Shown here: positions 7,836 to 16,781 of the stretch, in pieces | How positions within the stretch are numbered: the first letter of the stretch is position 1 | How the letters are laid out: every line of letters begins with the position of its first letter | Assembly (NCBI RefSeq): GCF_017826695.1 | Contig: NZ_JAFFZW010000002.1 | Location: 62,001 to 126,000 of the forward strand | DNA from: Pseudomonas alliivorans | GTDB taxonomy: Bacteria; Pseudomonadota; Gammaproteobacteria; Pseudomonadales; Pseudomonadaceae | Reading direction: 5' to 3' | Length of the DNA: 64,000 nt | Program-made: the position numbers and the translations under genes | Notes under the pieces: model-generated | What the model was told of the DNA's origin: nothing | The model's input: the letters and a program-made list of their open reading frames with translations, nothing else | Databases searched by the model: none

Positions 7836-8984
7836 TCAGTTATTCAGGAATTTGAAGACCGTGGTCTGGGTGTAGGCCTTGCCTGGATCAAGCCGGGTGC
7901 TCGGGAATTTCGGCTGGTTGGGCGCGTCGGGGTAGTGCTGGGTTTCCAGCGTGAAAGCGCCCCAGTGCGGGTACACCTTGCCGCCCTTGCCGTGGATGCT
8001 GCCATCCAGGAAATTGCCGGTATAGAGCTGCACGCCGGGCTCTGTGGTGAACAGCTGCAGTTTGCGACCCGACTGCGGATCGCTGACTTCTGCCGCCAGT
8101 TTCTTCACGTCACCCTTGGTGTCGAGCACCCAGTTGAAGTCGAAGCCGCCCTGCTTGGGTTCGGCGTATTTCAGCTGCTGATGATCGTCCTTGATGTGCT
8201 GACCAAAGGCAGTGGGTTTGAGAAAGTCCATCGGGGTGCCCTTCACGGCGGGCAGCTCGCCAGTCGGAATCAGCTTGTCGTTGACCGGGGTGTAGTGCGA
8301 GGCATGCAGAGTGGCGACCTGCTTGAGAATATCGCCGCTGCCCGCGCCCGCCAGGTTGAAATAGCTGTGGTTGGTCAGGTTCAGTACCGTCGGCTTGTCG
8401 GTGGTCGCGCGATAGTCGATCTTCAGCTCGTTTTTCTCGTTCAGGCTGTAAGTGACTACGGTGGTCAGCGTACCGGGGAAACCCATCTCGCCATCAGGTG
8501 AGACGTAGGTGAGTTTCACGCCGACCGAATCACCGGTCTTCGTGTCTTCGGCTTTCCAGAGCCGCTTGTCGAAACCCTGATTGCCGCCGTGCAACGCATT
8601 GGTCTTGTCGTTGAGCGGCACCTGGTAGGTTTTGCCGTCCAGCGTGAATTTGCCGCCCGCCAGGCGATTGCCGAAACGACCGATGGTGGCTCCGAAGTAA
8701 ACCGTGCCGTTGTTCTGGTAGCCCTGCACATCGTCGAAGCCCAGCACAATGTCTTCCACTTTACCGGCTTTGTCAGGGACCATCAGCGATTGAAGGGTGG
8801 CGCCATAAGTGATGACGCTGGCCTCAATGCCGTGGCTGTTGCGCAGGGTGTATTTTTCGACGGAGGTGCCATCGGGCAATTGGCCGAAGCTGCTGTGTTC
8901 GCTGGACAGCGTTGCGGCGTGCGCGGTCAACGTGCTGATCATGAGAGACAGTCCAAGGGTGCTGAGAAGAGCATGCTTTTTCAT
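7836..8984 (-). CDS. galM: Aldose 1-epimerase (galactose mutarotase), exported
   Basis: The 382-residue protein has a cleavable signal peptide (probably cut after AHA near residue 23), so it acts in the periplasm. It carries the mutarotase motifs NALHGG near 129, the catalytic His at 206 in TNHSYFNLAG and the catalytic Glu at about 347 in FTLETQHYPDAPN. It interconverts the anomers of aldoses such as galactose or arabinose. It is divergent from the GntR-type regulator and close to the arabinose importer. That context and a shared FadR-type operator upstream suggest it supplies the right sugar anomer for uptake or oxidation. Confidence 0.9.
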   Translation of the reverse strand: MKKHALLSTLGLSLMISTLTAHAATLSSEHSSFGQLPDGTSVEKYTLRNSHGIEASVITYGATLQSLMVPDKAGKVEDIVLGFDDVQGYQNNGTVYFGATIGRFGNRLAGGKFTLDGKTYQVPLNDKTNALHGGNQGFDKRLWKAEDTKTGDSVGVKLTYVSPDGEMGFPGTLTTVVTYSLNEKNELKIDYRATTDKPTVLNLTNHSYFNLAGAGSGDILKQVATLHASHYTPVNDKLIPTGELPAVKGTPMDFLKPTAFGQHIKDDHQQLKYAEPKQGGFDFNWVLDTKGDVKKLAAEVSDPQSGRKLQLFTTEPGVQLYTGNFLDGSIHGKGGKVYPHWGAFTLETQHYPDAPNQPKFPSTRLDPGKAYTQTTVFKFLNN

Positions 8985-9009
8985 CTGATCTACCCGCTTT
9001 TATTTTTAT

Positions 9010-9020
9010 TGGTAAGACTA
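9010..9020. promoter_or_regulatory. FadR/GntR-type operator candidate upstream of galM
   Basis: TGGTAAGACTA fits the FadR-subfamily consensus TNGTNNNACNA exactly and is followed by TT. It lies 26 bp upstream of the galM start. The adjacent GntR gene is the natural candidate to bind it. Confidence 0.5.
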
Positions 9021-9083
9021 TTTGATCGGATTTTTATCCGATGGAAGGATTTATAGCCCAAAAAATGCTGCTTGAAAAATTAA

Positions 9084-9094
9084 TTGTAATACTA
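9084..9094. promoter_or_regulatory. FadR/GntR-type operator candidate in galM-gntR intergenic region
   Basis: TTGTAATACTA also fits TNGTNNNACNA and shares the trailing ACTATTT with the site at 9010. A degenerate third copy, TGGTATGATGA, lies at 9153-9163 just before the regulator gene, suggesting autoregulation. Confidence 0.45.
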
Positions 9095-9205
9095 TTTAGT
9101 AATGCGAGGGTTGCATTGGTCCTTGAAGCGCTGTGGTCCATTTGACAGCCATTGGTATGATGATTAGCCTCGGCTCGAACAGAACGGGACACGAGGCATC
9201 GGGAC

Positions 9206-9925
9206 ATGAGCAGTAATTTCCACGCATCGACCGTGGATTGGCTGGGTGCCTGGATTGCTGCGGGCAATGTCCTGCCGGGTCAGACACTGAAGGTGGAAGC
9301 GGCACTGTGCGAAGAATTGGGCGTCAGCCGCACGGTGTTGCGTGAGGCGATCAAGACGCTGGTGGCCAAAGGGCTGCTGGAAGTTGGCCCTAAAGTGGGC
9401 ACACGCGTATTGCCGTTGCGTTCCTGGAACCTGTTCGACCCTCAAGTCGTCGGCTGGCTGGCACGCAAGGGGCTTCCGGAGGCTTTCGTGAAGGACCTGC
9501 TGGACTTGCGCAGAACCATCGAGCCGATGGCCGTGCGCTGGGCGTGCGACCGGGCCACCGCGCAACAGATTGAAGCGATTCGCGAAGCGTACCGTTTGCT
9601 GGAGGCATCGGTGACTGACAAGGGTGATTACAACCTGGCTGATCGACACTTCCATGAGGCGGTGCTGGCGGCCAGTCACAATCGCTTCATCGAGCAGATG
9701 CTGCCTGCGCTGGGTGCTTTACTGGCCGTATCGTTCGAGGTGACGTCGGGGATGCCGGGCCAGTTGGGCAAGACCCTTCCCCTGCACAGGGATCTGGCTG
9801 AAGCCATTGCCACGCGTGATTCCGGGCGGGGCGTATGGGCGTGCATGAGTCTGATAGAGCAGGCGGCAGAGGTGATCGACACCTATTTTCTGCGGCAGAA
9901 GACAGCCTCTGACGCGGCACTTTGA
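9206..9925 (+). CDS. GntR/FadR-family (FCD) transcriptional regulator of the arabinose locus
   Basis: The 239-residue protein has an N-terminal winged helix (recognition helix around SRTVLREAIKTL, residues 43-54) and a C-terminal all-helical FCD effector domain. The FCD domain has the DRHFHEAVL and LHRDLAEAI His positions that often bind metal. The third usual FCD His is not obvious. It is divergent from galM and 80 bp before the lactonase gene. Repeated TNGTNNNACNA sites before galM, before itself and before araF suggest that it controls the whole sugar cluster. The inducer is inferred to be L-arabinose or a metabolite of it. Confidence 0.85.
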   Translation: MSSNFHASTVDWLGAWIAAGNVLPGQTLKVEAALCEELGVSRTVLREAIKTLVAKGLLEVGPKVGTRVLPLRSWNLFDPQVVGWLARKGLPEAFVKDLLDLRRTIEPMAVRWACDRATAQQIEAIREAYRLLEASVTDKGDYNLADRHFHEAVLAASHNRFIEQMLPALGALLAVSFEVTSGMPGQLGKTLPLHRDLAEAIATRDSGRGVWACMSLIEQAAEVIDTYFLRQKTASDAAL

Positions 9926-10005
9926 ACACTGGACATGCGCCTGAATAATTGAATGCTTCATCACACTGAAAAGTACCTTTTACAACAATAACAAAGGACA
10001 TTTTC

Positions 10006-10878
10006 ATGAACTGGCTGCCCGTCTCCGAGCACCGATTCAAGCTGGGCGAAGGCTCCTTCTGGGACGTCGAACAGCAGGCCCTGTACTGGGTTGACATCTC
10101 AGGCTTCCTGGCCTGCAGATTCCTTGACGGCGAATATCGCCAATGGCGCATGCCCGAGCCTGTATCCGCGTTTATCCCCACCTGTCAGGGCGATGCACTG
10201 GTGACACTGGCCAGCGGCGTCTACCGTCTGGACCTGAATTCGACCAAGACCTCGCTCTCGCTGTTCTGTGTTGCCGACCCTGTGGCAGGTAACCGCGCCA
10301 ACGAATCGCGCTGTGATGCGCAGGGCCGTCTCTGGCTGGGCAGTATGCAGAACAACATTGATGCCCATGGCGCCGACGTGCCGCTTGTACGCCGCTCGGG
10401 CGGGCTGTTCCTGATCCAGCCCGATGCACGTGTCACGCGCCTGTTGGACCGACAGGGCATCGTCAACACCCTGCTGTGGAACGCCGCGGCTGACGTGTTG
10501 TACAGCGCTGACACACTGGACGAGGTCATCTATCAATACCCGATTCTGCCGGACGGCAGTCTTGGACCGCGCACAGTCTGGGCGGCCGAACACGCACGTG
10601 GATCGCCTGACGGATCTGCGATGGATGCCGAAGGGTTTATCTGGAACGCCCGTTGGGGCGGCAGTTGCCTGATCCGCTTTGCGCCTGATGGCAGCGTTGA
10701 CCGCGTCATAGATCTGCCGGTCAGCCATCCCACCAGCTGCGTATTCGGTGGTCCGGACCTTAAAACCCTCTATGTCACCAGCGCTGCGCCAGCCGACGCG
10801 CATGGTGATTTTGATGGGGCGGTTCTGGTCGCCGATGTCGGCATACCAGGTCTGAAATGTACACGTTTTGCCGGCTGA
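10006..10878 (+). CDS. SMP-30/gluconolactonase-family sugar lactonase (L-arabinolactonase candidate)
   Basis: The 290-residue beta-propeller protein begins with the metal-ligand motif LGEGSFWD (Glu near 15). It continues with NRANESRCD (Asn near 97), GIVNTLLWN and GSPDGSAMDAEG (Asp), the metal site of the SMP-30 family. These enzymes hydrolyse sugar lactones in the cytoplasm. Placement between the GntR regulator and araFGH suggests L-arabino-1,4-lactone as substrate in the oxidative arabinose pathway, but gluconolactone or galactonolactone cannot be excluded from sequence. Confidence 0.8.
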   Translation: MNWLPVSEHRFKLGEGSFWDVEQQALYWVDISGFLACRFLDGEYRQWRMPEPVSAFIPTCQGDALVTLASGVYRLDLNSTKTSLSLFCVADPVAGNRANESRCDAQGRLWLGSMQNNIDAHGADVPLVRRSGGLFLIQPDARVTRLLDRQGIVNTLLWNAAADVLYSADTLDEVIYQYPILPDGSLGPRTVWAAEHARGSPDGSAMDAEGFIWNARWGGSCLIRFAPDGSVDRVIDLPVSHPTSCVFGGPDLKTLYVTSAAPADAHGDFDGAVLVADVGIPGLKCTRFAG

Positions 10879-10965
10879 TGCCGGTTGTGGATCGCGGTAT
10901 CCGGCGTGTTTCAGCGCCTGATTCCGTTCAAGTGACATTCGGTTACATTGCGGTCAATCATAATA

Positions 10966-10976
10966 TGGTATGACTA
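10966..10976. promoter_or_regulatory. FadR/GntR-type operator candidate upstream of araF
   Basis: TGGTATGACTA fits TNGTNNNACNA and shares ACTATT with the two sites before galM. It lies 87 bp upstream of the araF start, within the 183-bp gap after the lactonase gene, the expected place for a promoter of araFGH. Confidence 0.5.
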
Positions 10977-11062
10977 TTGAACCGGTTTTCAGATGCCTCC
11001 GCGTCCGGAAATCGCCACCTTGCTGAACGCTGTAGCTATTCAATAAAAATAAGGAGTTAGCT

Positions 11063-12076
11063 ATGTTGAGTCGTCACGGGATTCGTTCCCTGTGCTGTGC
11101 CGCTGTCACCACCGCCATCATGGGCATGAGTGGCATCACCTCTGCTGCCGACGAAATCAAGATCGGTTTTCTCGTCAAACAGGCCGAAGAGCCCTGGTTC
11201 CAGACTGAATGGGCCTTTGCCGAGAAAGCTGGCAAGGACCACGGCTTCACCGTGCTCAAGATTGCCGTGCCGGACGGTGAGAAAACCCTTGCCGCCATCG
11301 ATAACCTTGCCGCCAACGGTGCCAAAGGCTTCGTGATCTGCCCACCTGATGTTTCCCTCGGCCCTGCCATCGTGGCCAAGGCCAAGGCGCTGGGGCTGAA
11401 AGTCATGGCCGTCGATGACCGTTTCGTCGATGCCAACGGAAAATTCATGGAAGACGTGCCTTATCTGGGCATGGCCGCGTTCGAAGTCGGTCAGAAGCAA
11501 GGCGCCGCAATGGCCACCGAAGCCAAGAATCGCAAGTGGGATGAGAGCGATTGGAAGGGTACTTACGCAATCATCAACACCTACAACGAACTGGACACTG
11601 GCAAGAAGCGCACGGATGGTTCTGTCGATGCGCTGAAAAAAGCCGGTCTGCCTGAGAAGAACATTCTCTTCACCGCTCAGAAAACCCTCGATGTGCCAGG
11701 CAGCATGGACGCCACCAACTCGGCGCTGCCCAAACTGCCGGGCGATGCCAAGAATCTGATCATCGGCGGCATGAATGACAACACCGTACTGGGCGGCGTA
11801 CGCGCCACAGCCAGCAACGGGTTCAGCGCGGACAATGTAATCGGCATCGGCATCAATGGTACTGACGCCATCGATGAGCTGAAGAAAAAGAAAAGTGGCT
11901 TCTTCGGGTCGATGCTGCCCAGCCCGGACAAGGAAGGCTACAACACCGCCAAGTACATGTATGAGTGGATCAAGGACGGCAAAGAGCCGCCCAAGTACAC
12001 CGCCATGGACGACGTGACGCTGATCACTCGCGCCAACTTCCAGGAAGAACTGACCAAGATCGGTTTGTGGAAGTGA
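11063..12076 (+). CDS. araF: L-arabinose ABC transporter periplasmic binding protein
   Basis: This 337-residue protein matches E. coli AraF along its length. After a signal peptide ending near ITSA come IKIGFLVKQAEEPWFQTEW, AVPDGEKTLAAIDNLAANGAKG and MAVDDRFVDANGK. Later landmarks are NELDTGKKRTDGSVDALK, GGMNDNTVLGGVRAT and GSMLPSPDKEGY. It captures L-arabinose in the periplasm and delivers it to AraGH. It is first in the araFGH operon with an AAGGAG site before the ATG, and follows a FadR-type operator. Confidence 0.93.
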   Translation: MLSRHGIRSLCCAAVTTAIMGMSGITSAADEIKIGFLVKQAEEPWFQTEWAFAEKAGKDHGFTVLKIAVPDGEKTLAAIDNLAANGAKGFVICPPDVSLGPAIVAKAKALGLKVMAVDDRFVDANGKFMEDVPYLGMAAFEVGQKQGAAMATEAKNRKWDESDWKGTYAIINTYNELDTGKKRTDGSVDALKKAGLPEKNILFTAQKTLDVPGSMDATNSALPKLPGDAKNLIIGGMNDNTVLGGVRATASNGFSADNVIGIGINGTDAIDELKKKKSGFFGSMLPSPDKEGYNTAKYMYEWIKDGKEPPKYTAMDDVTLITRANFQEELTKIGLWK

Positions 12077-12128
12077 GCTGAACGGGGGGCCTGAAAAGGT
12101 CCCTCAATTGCGCGAGGAGGTCGGTGTC

Positions 12129-13652
12129 ATGCAACAGGCTATCAAAACGAATACCACAACAGGTGCCCTGCGCTTCAACGGCATCGGCAAGGTGTTCCCC
12201 GGCGTGAAAGCGCTGTCGGACATCAGCTTCGAAGCGCGCCCTGGCAGCGTTCATGCGCTGATGGGCGAGAACGGCGCGGGCAAGTCCACGCTGCTCAAGA
12301 TTCTGGGCGGCTCTTACCAGCCCAATAGCGGCACCCTGCAGATCGGCGATCAGACTCATCAGTTCAAATCCACGGCCGACAGCATCGCGGCGGGCGTGGC
12401 AGTGATTCACCAGGAACTGCATCTGGTGCCGGAGATGACCGTTGCCGAAAACCTGCTGCTGGGCCATATGCCCAGCCGTTTTGGCCTGATCAATCGCGGT
12501 GCCATGCGGCGTCGGGCTGCAGAGTTGCTCAAAGGGCTGGCTGACGAGATCGATCCGGGCACGCGCCTTGGTGATTTGTCACTCGGTCAGCGGCAGTTGG
12601 TGGAAATCGCCAAGGCCATGTCACGCAATGCTCATGTGATCGCCTTCGACGAACCGACCAGCAGCCTGTCGGCACGCGAGATCGATCGTCTGATGGCAAT
12701 CATCGTTCGCTTGCGTGATGAGGGGCGGGTGATTCTTTACGTGTCGCACCGCATGGAAGAAATCTTCCGTGTCTGCGATGCCGTGACGGTTTTCAAGGAT
12801 GGACGCTTCGTGCGTACGTTCGAGCAAATGGCCGATCTGGATCATGACCGTCTGGTGACCTGCATGGTCGGGCGCGATATTCAGGACATCTACAATTATC
12901 GTCCACGTCAGCATCAGGGGCCGAGCCTGCGGGTCACCGGTCTCATGGGGCCGGGACTTCAGGAACCGGTCAGTTTTGCGGTCGAGAAGGGCGAAGTGCT
13001 GGGTTTTTTCGGTCTGGTCGGTGCCGGGCGCACTGAACTGTTTCGTCTGCTGTCCGGGCTGACCCGCAGCACTGCCGGTTCGCTGCAACTGGATGGCAAG
13101 CCTCTGACCCTCAAGTCGCCGCGTGACGCCATCGCTGCAGGCATTCTGCTCTGTCCGGAAGATCGCAAGAAAGAAGGCATCGTGCCGCTCTCCAGCGTCG
13201 CCGAAAACATCAATATCGGTGCCCGTCCACGGCATGTCAGCCTTGGTTGCCTGATTCAGGGGCGCTGGGAGCGTGACAACGCGAAGGGCCAGATTCAGGC
13301 CATGAACGTCAAGACGCCATCGCCCGAACAGCAGATCATGTACCTGTCCGGCGGCAACCAGCAGAAAGCCATTCTGGGTCGCTGGCTGTCGATGCCGATG
13401 AAAGTGCTGCTGTTGGACGAGCCGACCCGCGGCATCGACATCGGTGCCAAATCCGAGATCTACCAGATCATTCACAATCTCGCGGCCGATGGCATTGCCG
13501 TGATTGTGGTGTCCAGTGACCTGATGGAAGTAATGGGTATTTCCGACCGAATTCTGGTGATGAGCGAAGGTGCCATCACCGGTGAACTGAACCGCGACGA
13601 GGCTGAAGAGCCGCGTCTCCTGCAACTGGCTCTGCCACGCACGCGCGGCTGA
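12129..13652 (+). CDS. araG: L-arabinose ABC transporter ATP-binding protein
   Basis: Two fused ATPase halves are present, as in all CUT2 sugar importers. The first has Walker A GENGAGKST and signature LSLGQRQ. The second has the degenerate Walker A GLVGAGRTE and signature LSGGNQQK, with Walker B LLLDEPTRGID. The ATG at 12129 follows GAGGAGG, so it is preferred over an upstream TTG at 12108, giving 507 residues. It powers import by AraH using substrate delivered by AraF. Confidence 0.93.
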   Translation: MQQAIKTNTTTGALRFNGIGKVFPGVKALSDISFEARPGSVHALMGENGAGKSTLLKILGGSYQPNSGTLQIGDQTHQFKSTADSIAAGVAVIHQELHLVPEMTVAENLLLGHMPSRFGLINRGAMRRRAAELLKGLADEIDPGTRLGDLSLGQRQLVEIAKAMSRNAHVIAFDEPTSSLSAREIDRLMAIIVRLRDEGRVILYVSHRMEEIFRVCDAVTVFKDGRFVRTFEQMADLDHDRLVTCMVGRDIQDIYNYRPRQHQGPSLRVTGLMGPGLQEPVSFAVEKGEVLGFFGLVGAGRTELFRLLSGLTRSTAGSLQLDGKPLTLKSPRDAIAAGILLCPEDRKKEGIVPLSSVAENINIGARPRHVSLGCLIQGRWERDNAKGQIQAMNVKTPSPEQQIMYLSGGNQQKAILGRWLSMPMKVLLLDEPTRGIDIGAKSEIYQIIHNLAADGIAVIVVSSDLMEVMGISDRILVMSEGAITGELNRDEAEEPRLLQLALPRTRG

Positions 13653-13693
13653 ACAACTGGTCTCTGACCATGAACAATAAAAAAGAGGTGCGT

Positions 13694-14659
13694 ATGTCTA
13701 CCGAATCCAGCCTGCGGGCTCCCCGTCAGGGCTTGAACCTGCGCCGTTTTGCCGATGAGTGGGTCATGCTGCTGGCCGCCGTGGGCATCTTCCTGCTCTG
13801 CGCAGTGTTCATCGACAACTTCATGTCGCCCTTGAACATGCGCGGCCTGGGTCTGGCGATTTCCACCGTGGGCATCGCCGCCTGCACCATGCTCTATTGT
13901 CTGGCGTCCGGCCACTTCGACCTGTCGATCGGCTCGGTGCTGGCCTGTTCCGGCGTCATCGCCGGGATCGTGATCCGCGACACCGACAGCGTGTTTCTGG
14001 GCGTATCGGCTGCTCTGGCAATGGGCCTGGTCGTAGGTCTGATCAACGGCATCGTGATCGCCAAACTCAGGATCAACGCGCTGATTGCCACGCTGGCCAC
14101 CATGCAGATCGTGCGCGGCCTGGCGTACATCTTCTCCAACGGCAAGGCGGTGGGCGTTTCCAACGAAGATTTCTTCGTATTCGGCAACGGCCAGCTGTAC
14201 GGCGTGCCGGTGCCGATCCTGATCACCATCGTCTGCTTCATCTTCTTCGGCTGGCTGCTCAACTACACCACTTACGGGCGTAACACCATGGCCATTGGTG
14301 GTAACCAGGAAGCCGCGTTGCTGGCGGGTGTCCACGTTGATCGCACCAAGATCATCATCTTTGCCGTGCACGGTCTGATTGGCGCGCTGGCGGGCGTGGT
14401 GCTGGCTTCGCGCATGACCTCGGGCCAGCCGATGGTCGGGCAGGGCTTCGAACTGACGGTGATCTCGGCCTGTGTACTGGGCGGTGTCTCGCTCAGCGGC
14501 GGCATCGGCATGATTCGTCACGTGATCGCCGGCGTGCTGATTCTGGCCATCATCGAGAACGCGATGAACCTGAAGAACATCGACACTTTCTACCAGTACG
14601 TGATTCGCGGCACCATCCTGTTGCTGGCAGTGATCATCGACCGCATGAAGCGTCGCTAA
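13694..14659 (+). CDS. araH: L-arabinose ABC transporter permease
   Basis: The 321-residue polytopic permease is closely similar to E. coli AraH (LNMRGLGLAISTVGIAACTM, IATLATMQIVRGLAYI, GRNTMAIGGNQEAA, ASRMTSGQPMVGQGFEL, VLGGVSLSGGIG). The start at 13694 follows AGAGGT; an in-frame ATG at 13670 adds eight residues and is less likely. It is the last gene of the operon, followed by a strong terminator. Confidence 0.92.
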   Translation: MSTESSLRAPRQGLNLRRFADEWVMLLAAVGIFLLCAVFIDNFMSPLNMRGLGLAISTVGIAACTMLYCLASGHFDLSIGSVLACSGVIAGIVIRDTDSVFLGVSAALAMGLVVGLINGIVIAKLRINALIATLATMQIVRGLAYIFSNGKAVGVSNEDFFVFGNGQLYGVPVPILITIVCFIFFGWLLNYTTYGRNTMAIGGNQEAALLAGVHVDRTKIIIFAVHGLIGALAGVVLASRMTSGQPMVGQGFELTVISACVLGGVSLSGGIGMIRHVIAGVLILAIIENAMNLKNIDTFYQYVIRGTILLLAVIIDRMKRR

Positions 14660-14681
14660 CCTCAGGCACGATCCAGAGAGG

Positions 14682-14715
14682 CCCTTGCCGGACAATCCGG
14701 CAAGGGTCTTTTTTT
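14682..14715 (+). terminator. Rho-independent terminator of araFGH
   Basis: An 11-bp perfect stem (CCCTTGCCGGA with TCCGGCAAGGG) around a CAA loop is followed by TCTTTTTTT. It lies 22 bp after the araH stop. Confidence 0.93.
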
Positions 14716-14718
14716 GAG

Positions 14719-16035
14719 TCAACCGCCGTGCTCGTTACCTCGCAGGCTGAAATCCAGACTGGCGCGTGTTCCCAGCGTCGGCATCGACTCCAGCGTCAGG
14801 CGCCAGTGAAAACGATCACAGATGCGCCGCACCAGAAATAATCCCAGTCCTTTTCCGGTCCCGGCTTTGGTCGACTGTCTGACCATGCTCAGGTAGCGCC
14901 GGGACGCTTCGGCGGTGTCGAAGCCCTCGCCGGAGTCGGTCACGCTGACAGTCCCGTTCTTGAGCCGGACCGCGATGGTACCGTCGTAGGTGTTCTCGGC
15001 CGCGTTGCGCAACAGGTTGCCGATGGCGATGCGCAGCATGGCTTCCGGAGCGAGCAGCGTCAGGGTTTCGTGGATGTGGATGGCGAACCGGACCGGCTTA
15101 CCGTCCAGCAGGTGTTCATGATCCCTGATGAGCTCGGGTAGAAGACGGTCCAGCTCGATGGGGTCGTCCGCTCTGGCCACCTTCGGCTCGCGGGATAGGA
15201 AGAGCAGGGCGACCATGATCTCCGTGAGGTTTTCCACCGTGGCACGCATGCGCTGCAAGGGCGGTGTAGCGCTGGCGGGCAGCGCCTGTCGGTCCAACAC
15301 GTCCAGCGCGCCGCTGATCACGGCAATCGGGGTACGAAACTCATGGCTGGCCTGATCCAGCAGGCTGCGCTCACGCGCCATGAATTGCTCGACCCGCTCC
15401 AGATGCGCATTGATCCCGCTGGCGATCTCCTGAAGCTCTTGCTGAACATAATGCACAGGCAGGCGCTGCGCAGGTCGTTCCGGGTCAAGTTGTTTCATGC
15501 GGTGCGCCAGTTCCTGAACCGGGCGACGCATGCGTACGTACAGCCAGGCGATCGCGCAGATGATCAGTATCAGATTCAATAACAGGTAGAAGGCCCCGAT
15601 CAGTGCGATCCTGTTTTGCTGATGCTCCAGATCGCTGATGTCGATGGCGGCGATCATGCGTCCGGATTCGAGCGCGGTGACCAGCACGGCATAGTCCGAA
15701 TCACCGGGTAGCCAGTAGTCGGTGTCCAGATCACCCTCGCTGTAAAAACCCGGTGCCAGCGTCAGGAATTCCTCAGGCATGCCAGGAACATGAGCGTCGC
15801 CCGATACGTTCCAGATCCGGATTCTGCCACTGTCCTGAACGTCTGATGGTGAGGTTGCTCGCAGGGCGTTTTGTGTAGAAGTCTCCAACAGTTCTTTCCA
15901 GACCGGATGGTCGATAAGGTCCTGGCTCATGGAGGCCTGGGTCGCCAGTCCGGCCGTCATCAGCAGACCGAAACCGACCAGAATCAGGCTGATCAGCCGG
16001 TGCAGGCTGCCGCGGCTGCCAAAGAAGTCGGTCAT
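14719..16035 (-). CDS. Sensor histidine kinase
   Basis: Using the ATG at 16035, which overlaps the regulator's stop codon as ATGA, the protein has 438 residues. It has TM1 at about 12-35, a periplasmic sensor of ~110 residues, TM2 at about 143-167, and a HAMP-like linker. The HisKA box has phospho-acceptor H231 in DQASHEFRTPIAVI. The C-terminal ATPase has NLLRNAAEN (N box), DSGEGFD and GTGKGLGLFLVRR. A longer upstream start would run deep into the regulator gene. It phosphorylates the adjacent OmpR-type regulator. The signal is unknown; the mipA-like gene in the same operon hints at envelope stress. Confidence 0.88.
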   Translation of the reverse strand: MTDFFGSRGSLHRLISLILVGFGLLMTAGLATQASMSQDLIDHPVWKELLETSTQNALRATSPSDVQDSGRIRIWNVSGDAHVPGMPEEFLTLAPGFYSEGDLDTDYWLPGDSDYAVLVTALESGRMIAAIDISDLEHQQNRIALIGAFYLLLNLILIICAIAWLYVRMRRPVQELAHRMKQLDPERPAQRLPVHYVQQELQEIASGINAHLERVEQFMARERSLLDQASHEFRTPIAVISGALDVLDRQALPASATPPLQRMRATVENLTEIMVALLFLSREPKVARADDPIELDRLLPELIRDHEHLLDGKPVRFAIHIHETLTLLAPEAMLRIAIGNLLRNAAENTYDGTIAVRLKNGTVSVTDSGEGFDTAEASRRYLSMVRQSTKAGTGKGLGLFLVRRICDRFHWRLTLESMPTLGTRASLDFSLRGNEHGG

Positions 16036-16733
16036 GACAGCACGCACAGGCGAAAACCGACACCCGAGACCGTGTGCAGTAGCCGGTCCCCGGCTGCGCA
16101 ATCGCTGTCGATAGTCCTTCTGAGCAAGTGCATGTGTGAGCGCAGCAGGTCGCCGTCCGGCACCCGGTCCCCCCACACCAGTGACTCAAGCTGGGTCCGC
16201 GTTACCACGTCGGGCGAGTTGCGCATCAGGACCTCCAGAAGGGTTCTTCTTATGGGCGAGAAGGGCAACTGTTTTCCCGCTCGGGTGATGGTCTGCGTGC
16301 CCAGATCGAACCTCAGATCGCCGACCTCCAGCGTCTGTCGCACGCTGGAGCGTGGCTGACTGCGCGCCGCCAGCACCCGCAGACGGATCTCAAGTTCAGG
16401 CAGTGCCAGCGGCTTGACGATGTAATCGTCCGCCCCGGATTCGAAACCTTCCAGTTTGTCGTCCAATTGATCCCTGGCAGTCAACAGCATGACCGGGACC
16501 GGACTGCCGATTTCATGACGAAGGTGGCGTAGCAGGGCGATGCCGTCCATGCGCGGCATCATCCAGTCCAGCACGATTACATCGTAAGTGTTCTCCAGCA
16601 GCAGGCGCATGGCGGCCTTGCCGTCGGGCGCTGCATCGGGCGTATGACCACAGGCCTCAAGGTAGTCGAACATGTTGGCCGCCAGGGCCAGGTTGTCTTC
16701 GACGATTAACACGCTCAGGGAACGCTCGATCAT
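16032..16733 (-). CDS. OmpR-family response regulator
   Basis: The 233-residue protein has a receiver domain with acidic pocket VEDN, phospho-acceptor D56 in VLDWMMP, and Lys in VKPL. It also has a C-terminal winged helix (RTLLEVLMRNSPDVVTRTQLESLVWG, then LRRTID and HTVSGVGFRL). It is transcribed 48 bp after the mipA-like gene, and its stop overlaps the kinase ATG. It probably controls that operon. Confidence 0.9.
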   Translation of the reverse strand: MIERSLSVLIVEDNLALAANMFDYLEACGHTPDAAPDGKAAMRLLLENTYDVIVLDWMMPRMDGIALLRHLRHEIGSPVPVMLLTARDQLDDKLEGFESGADDYIVKPLALPELEIRLRVLAARSQPRSSVRQTLEVGDLRFDLGTQTITRAGKQLPFSPIRRTLLEVLMRNSPDVVTRTQLESLVWGDRVPDGDLLRSHMHLLRRTIDSDCAAGDRLLHTVSGVGFRLCVLS

Positions 16734-16781
16734 GAGGGGCTGAAACTCTGCTGTAGCGTTGATGAGTCAGTCTGACAGGTG

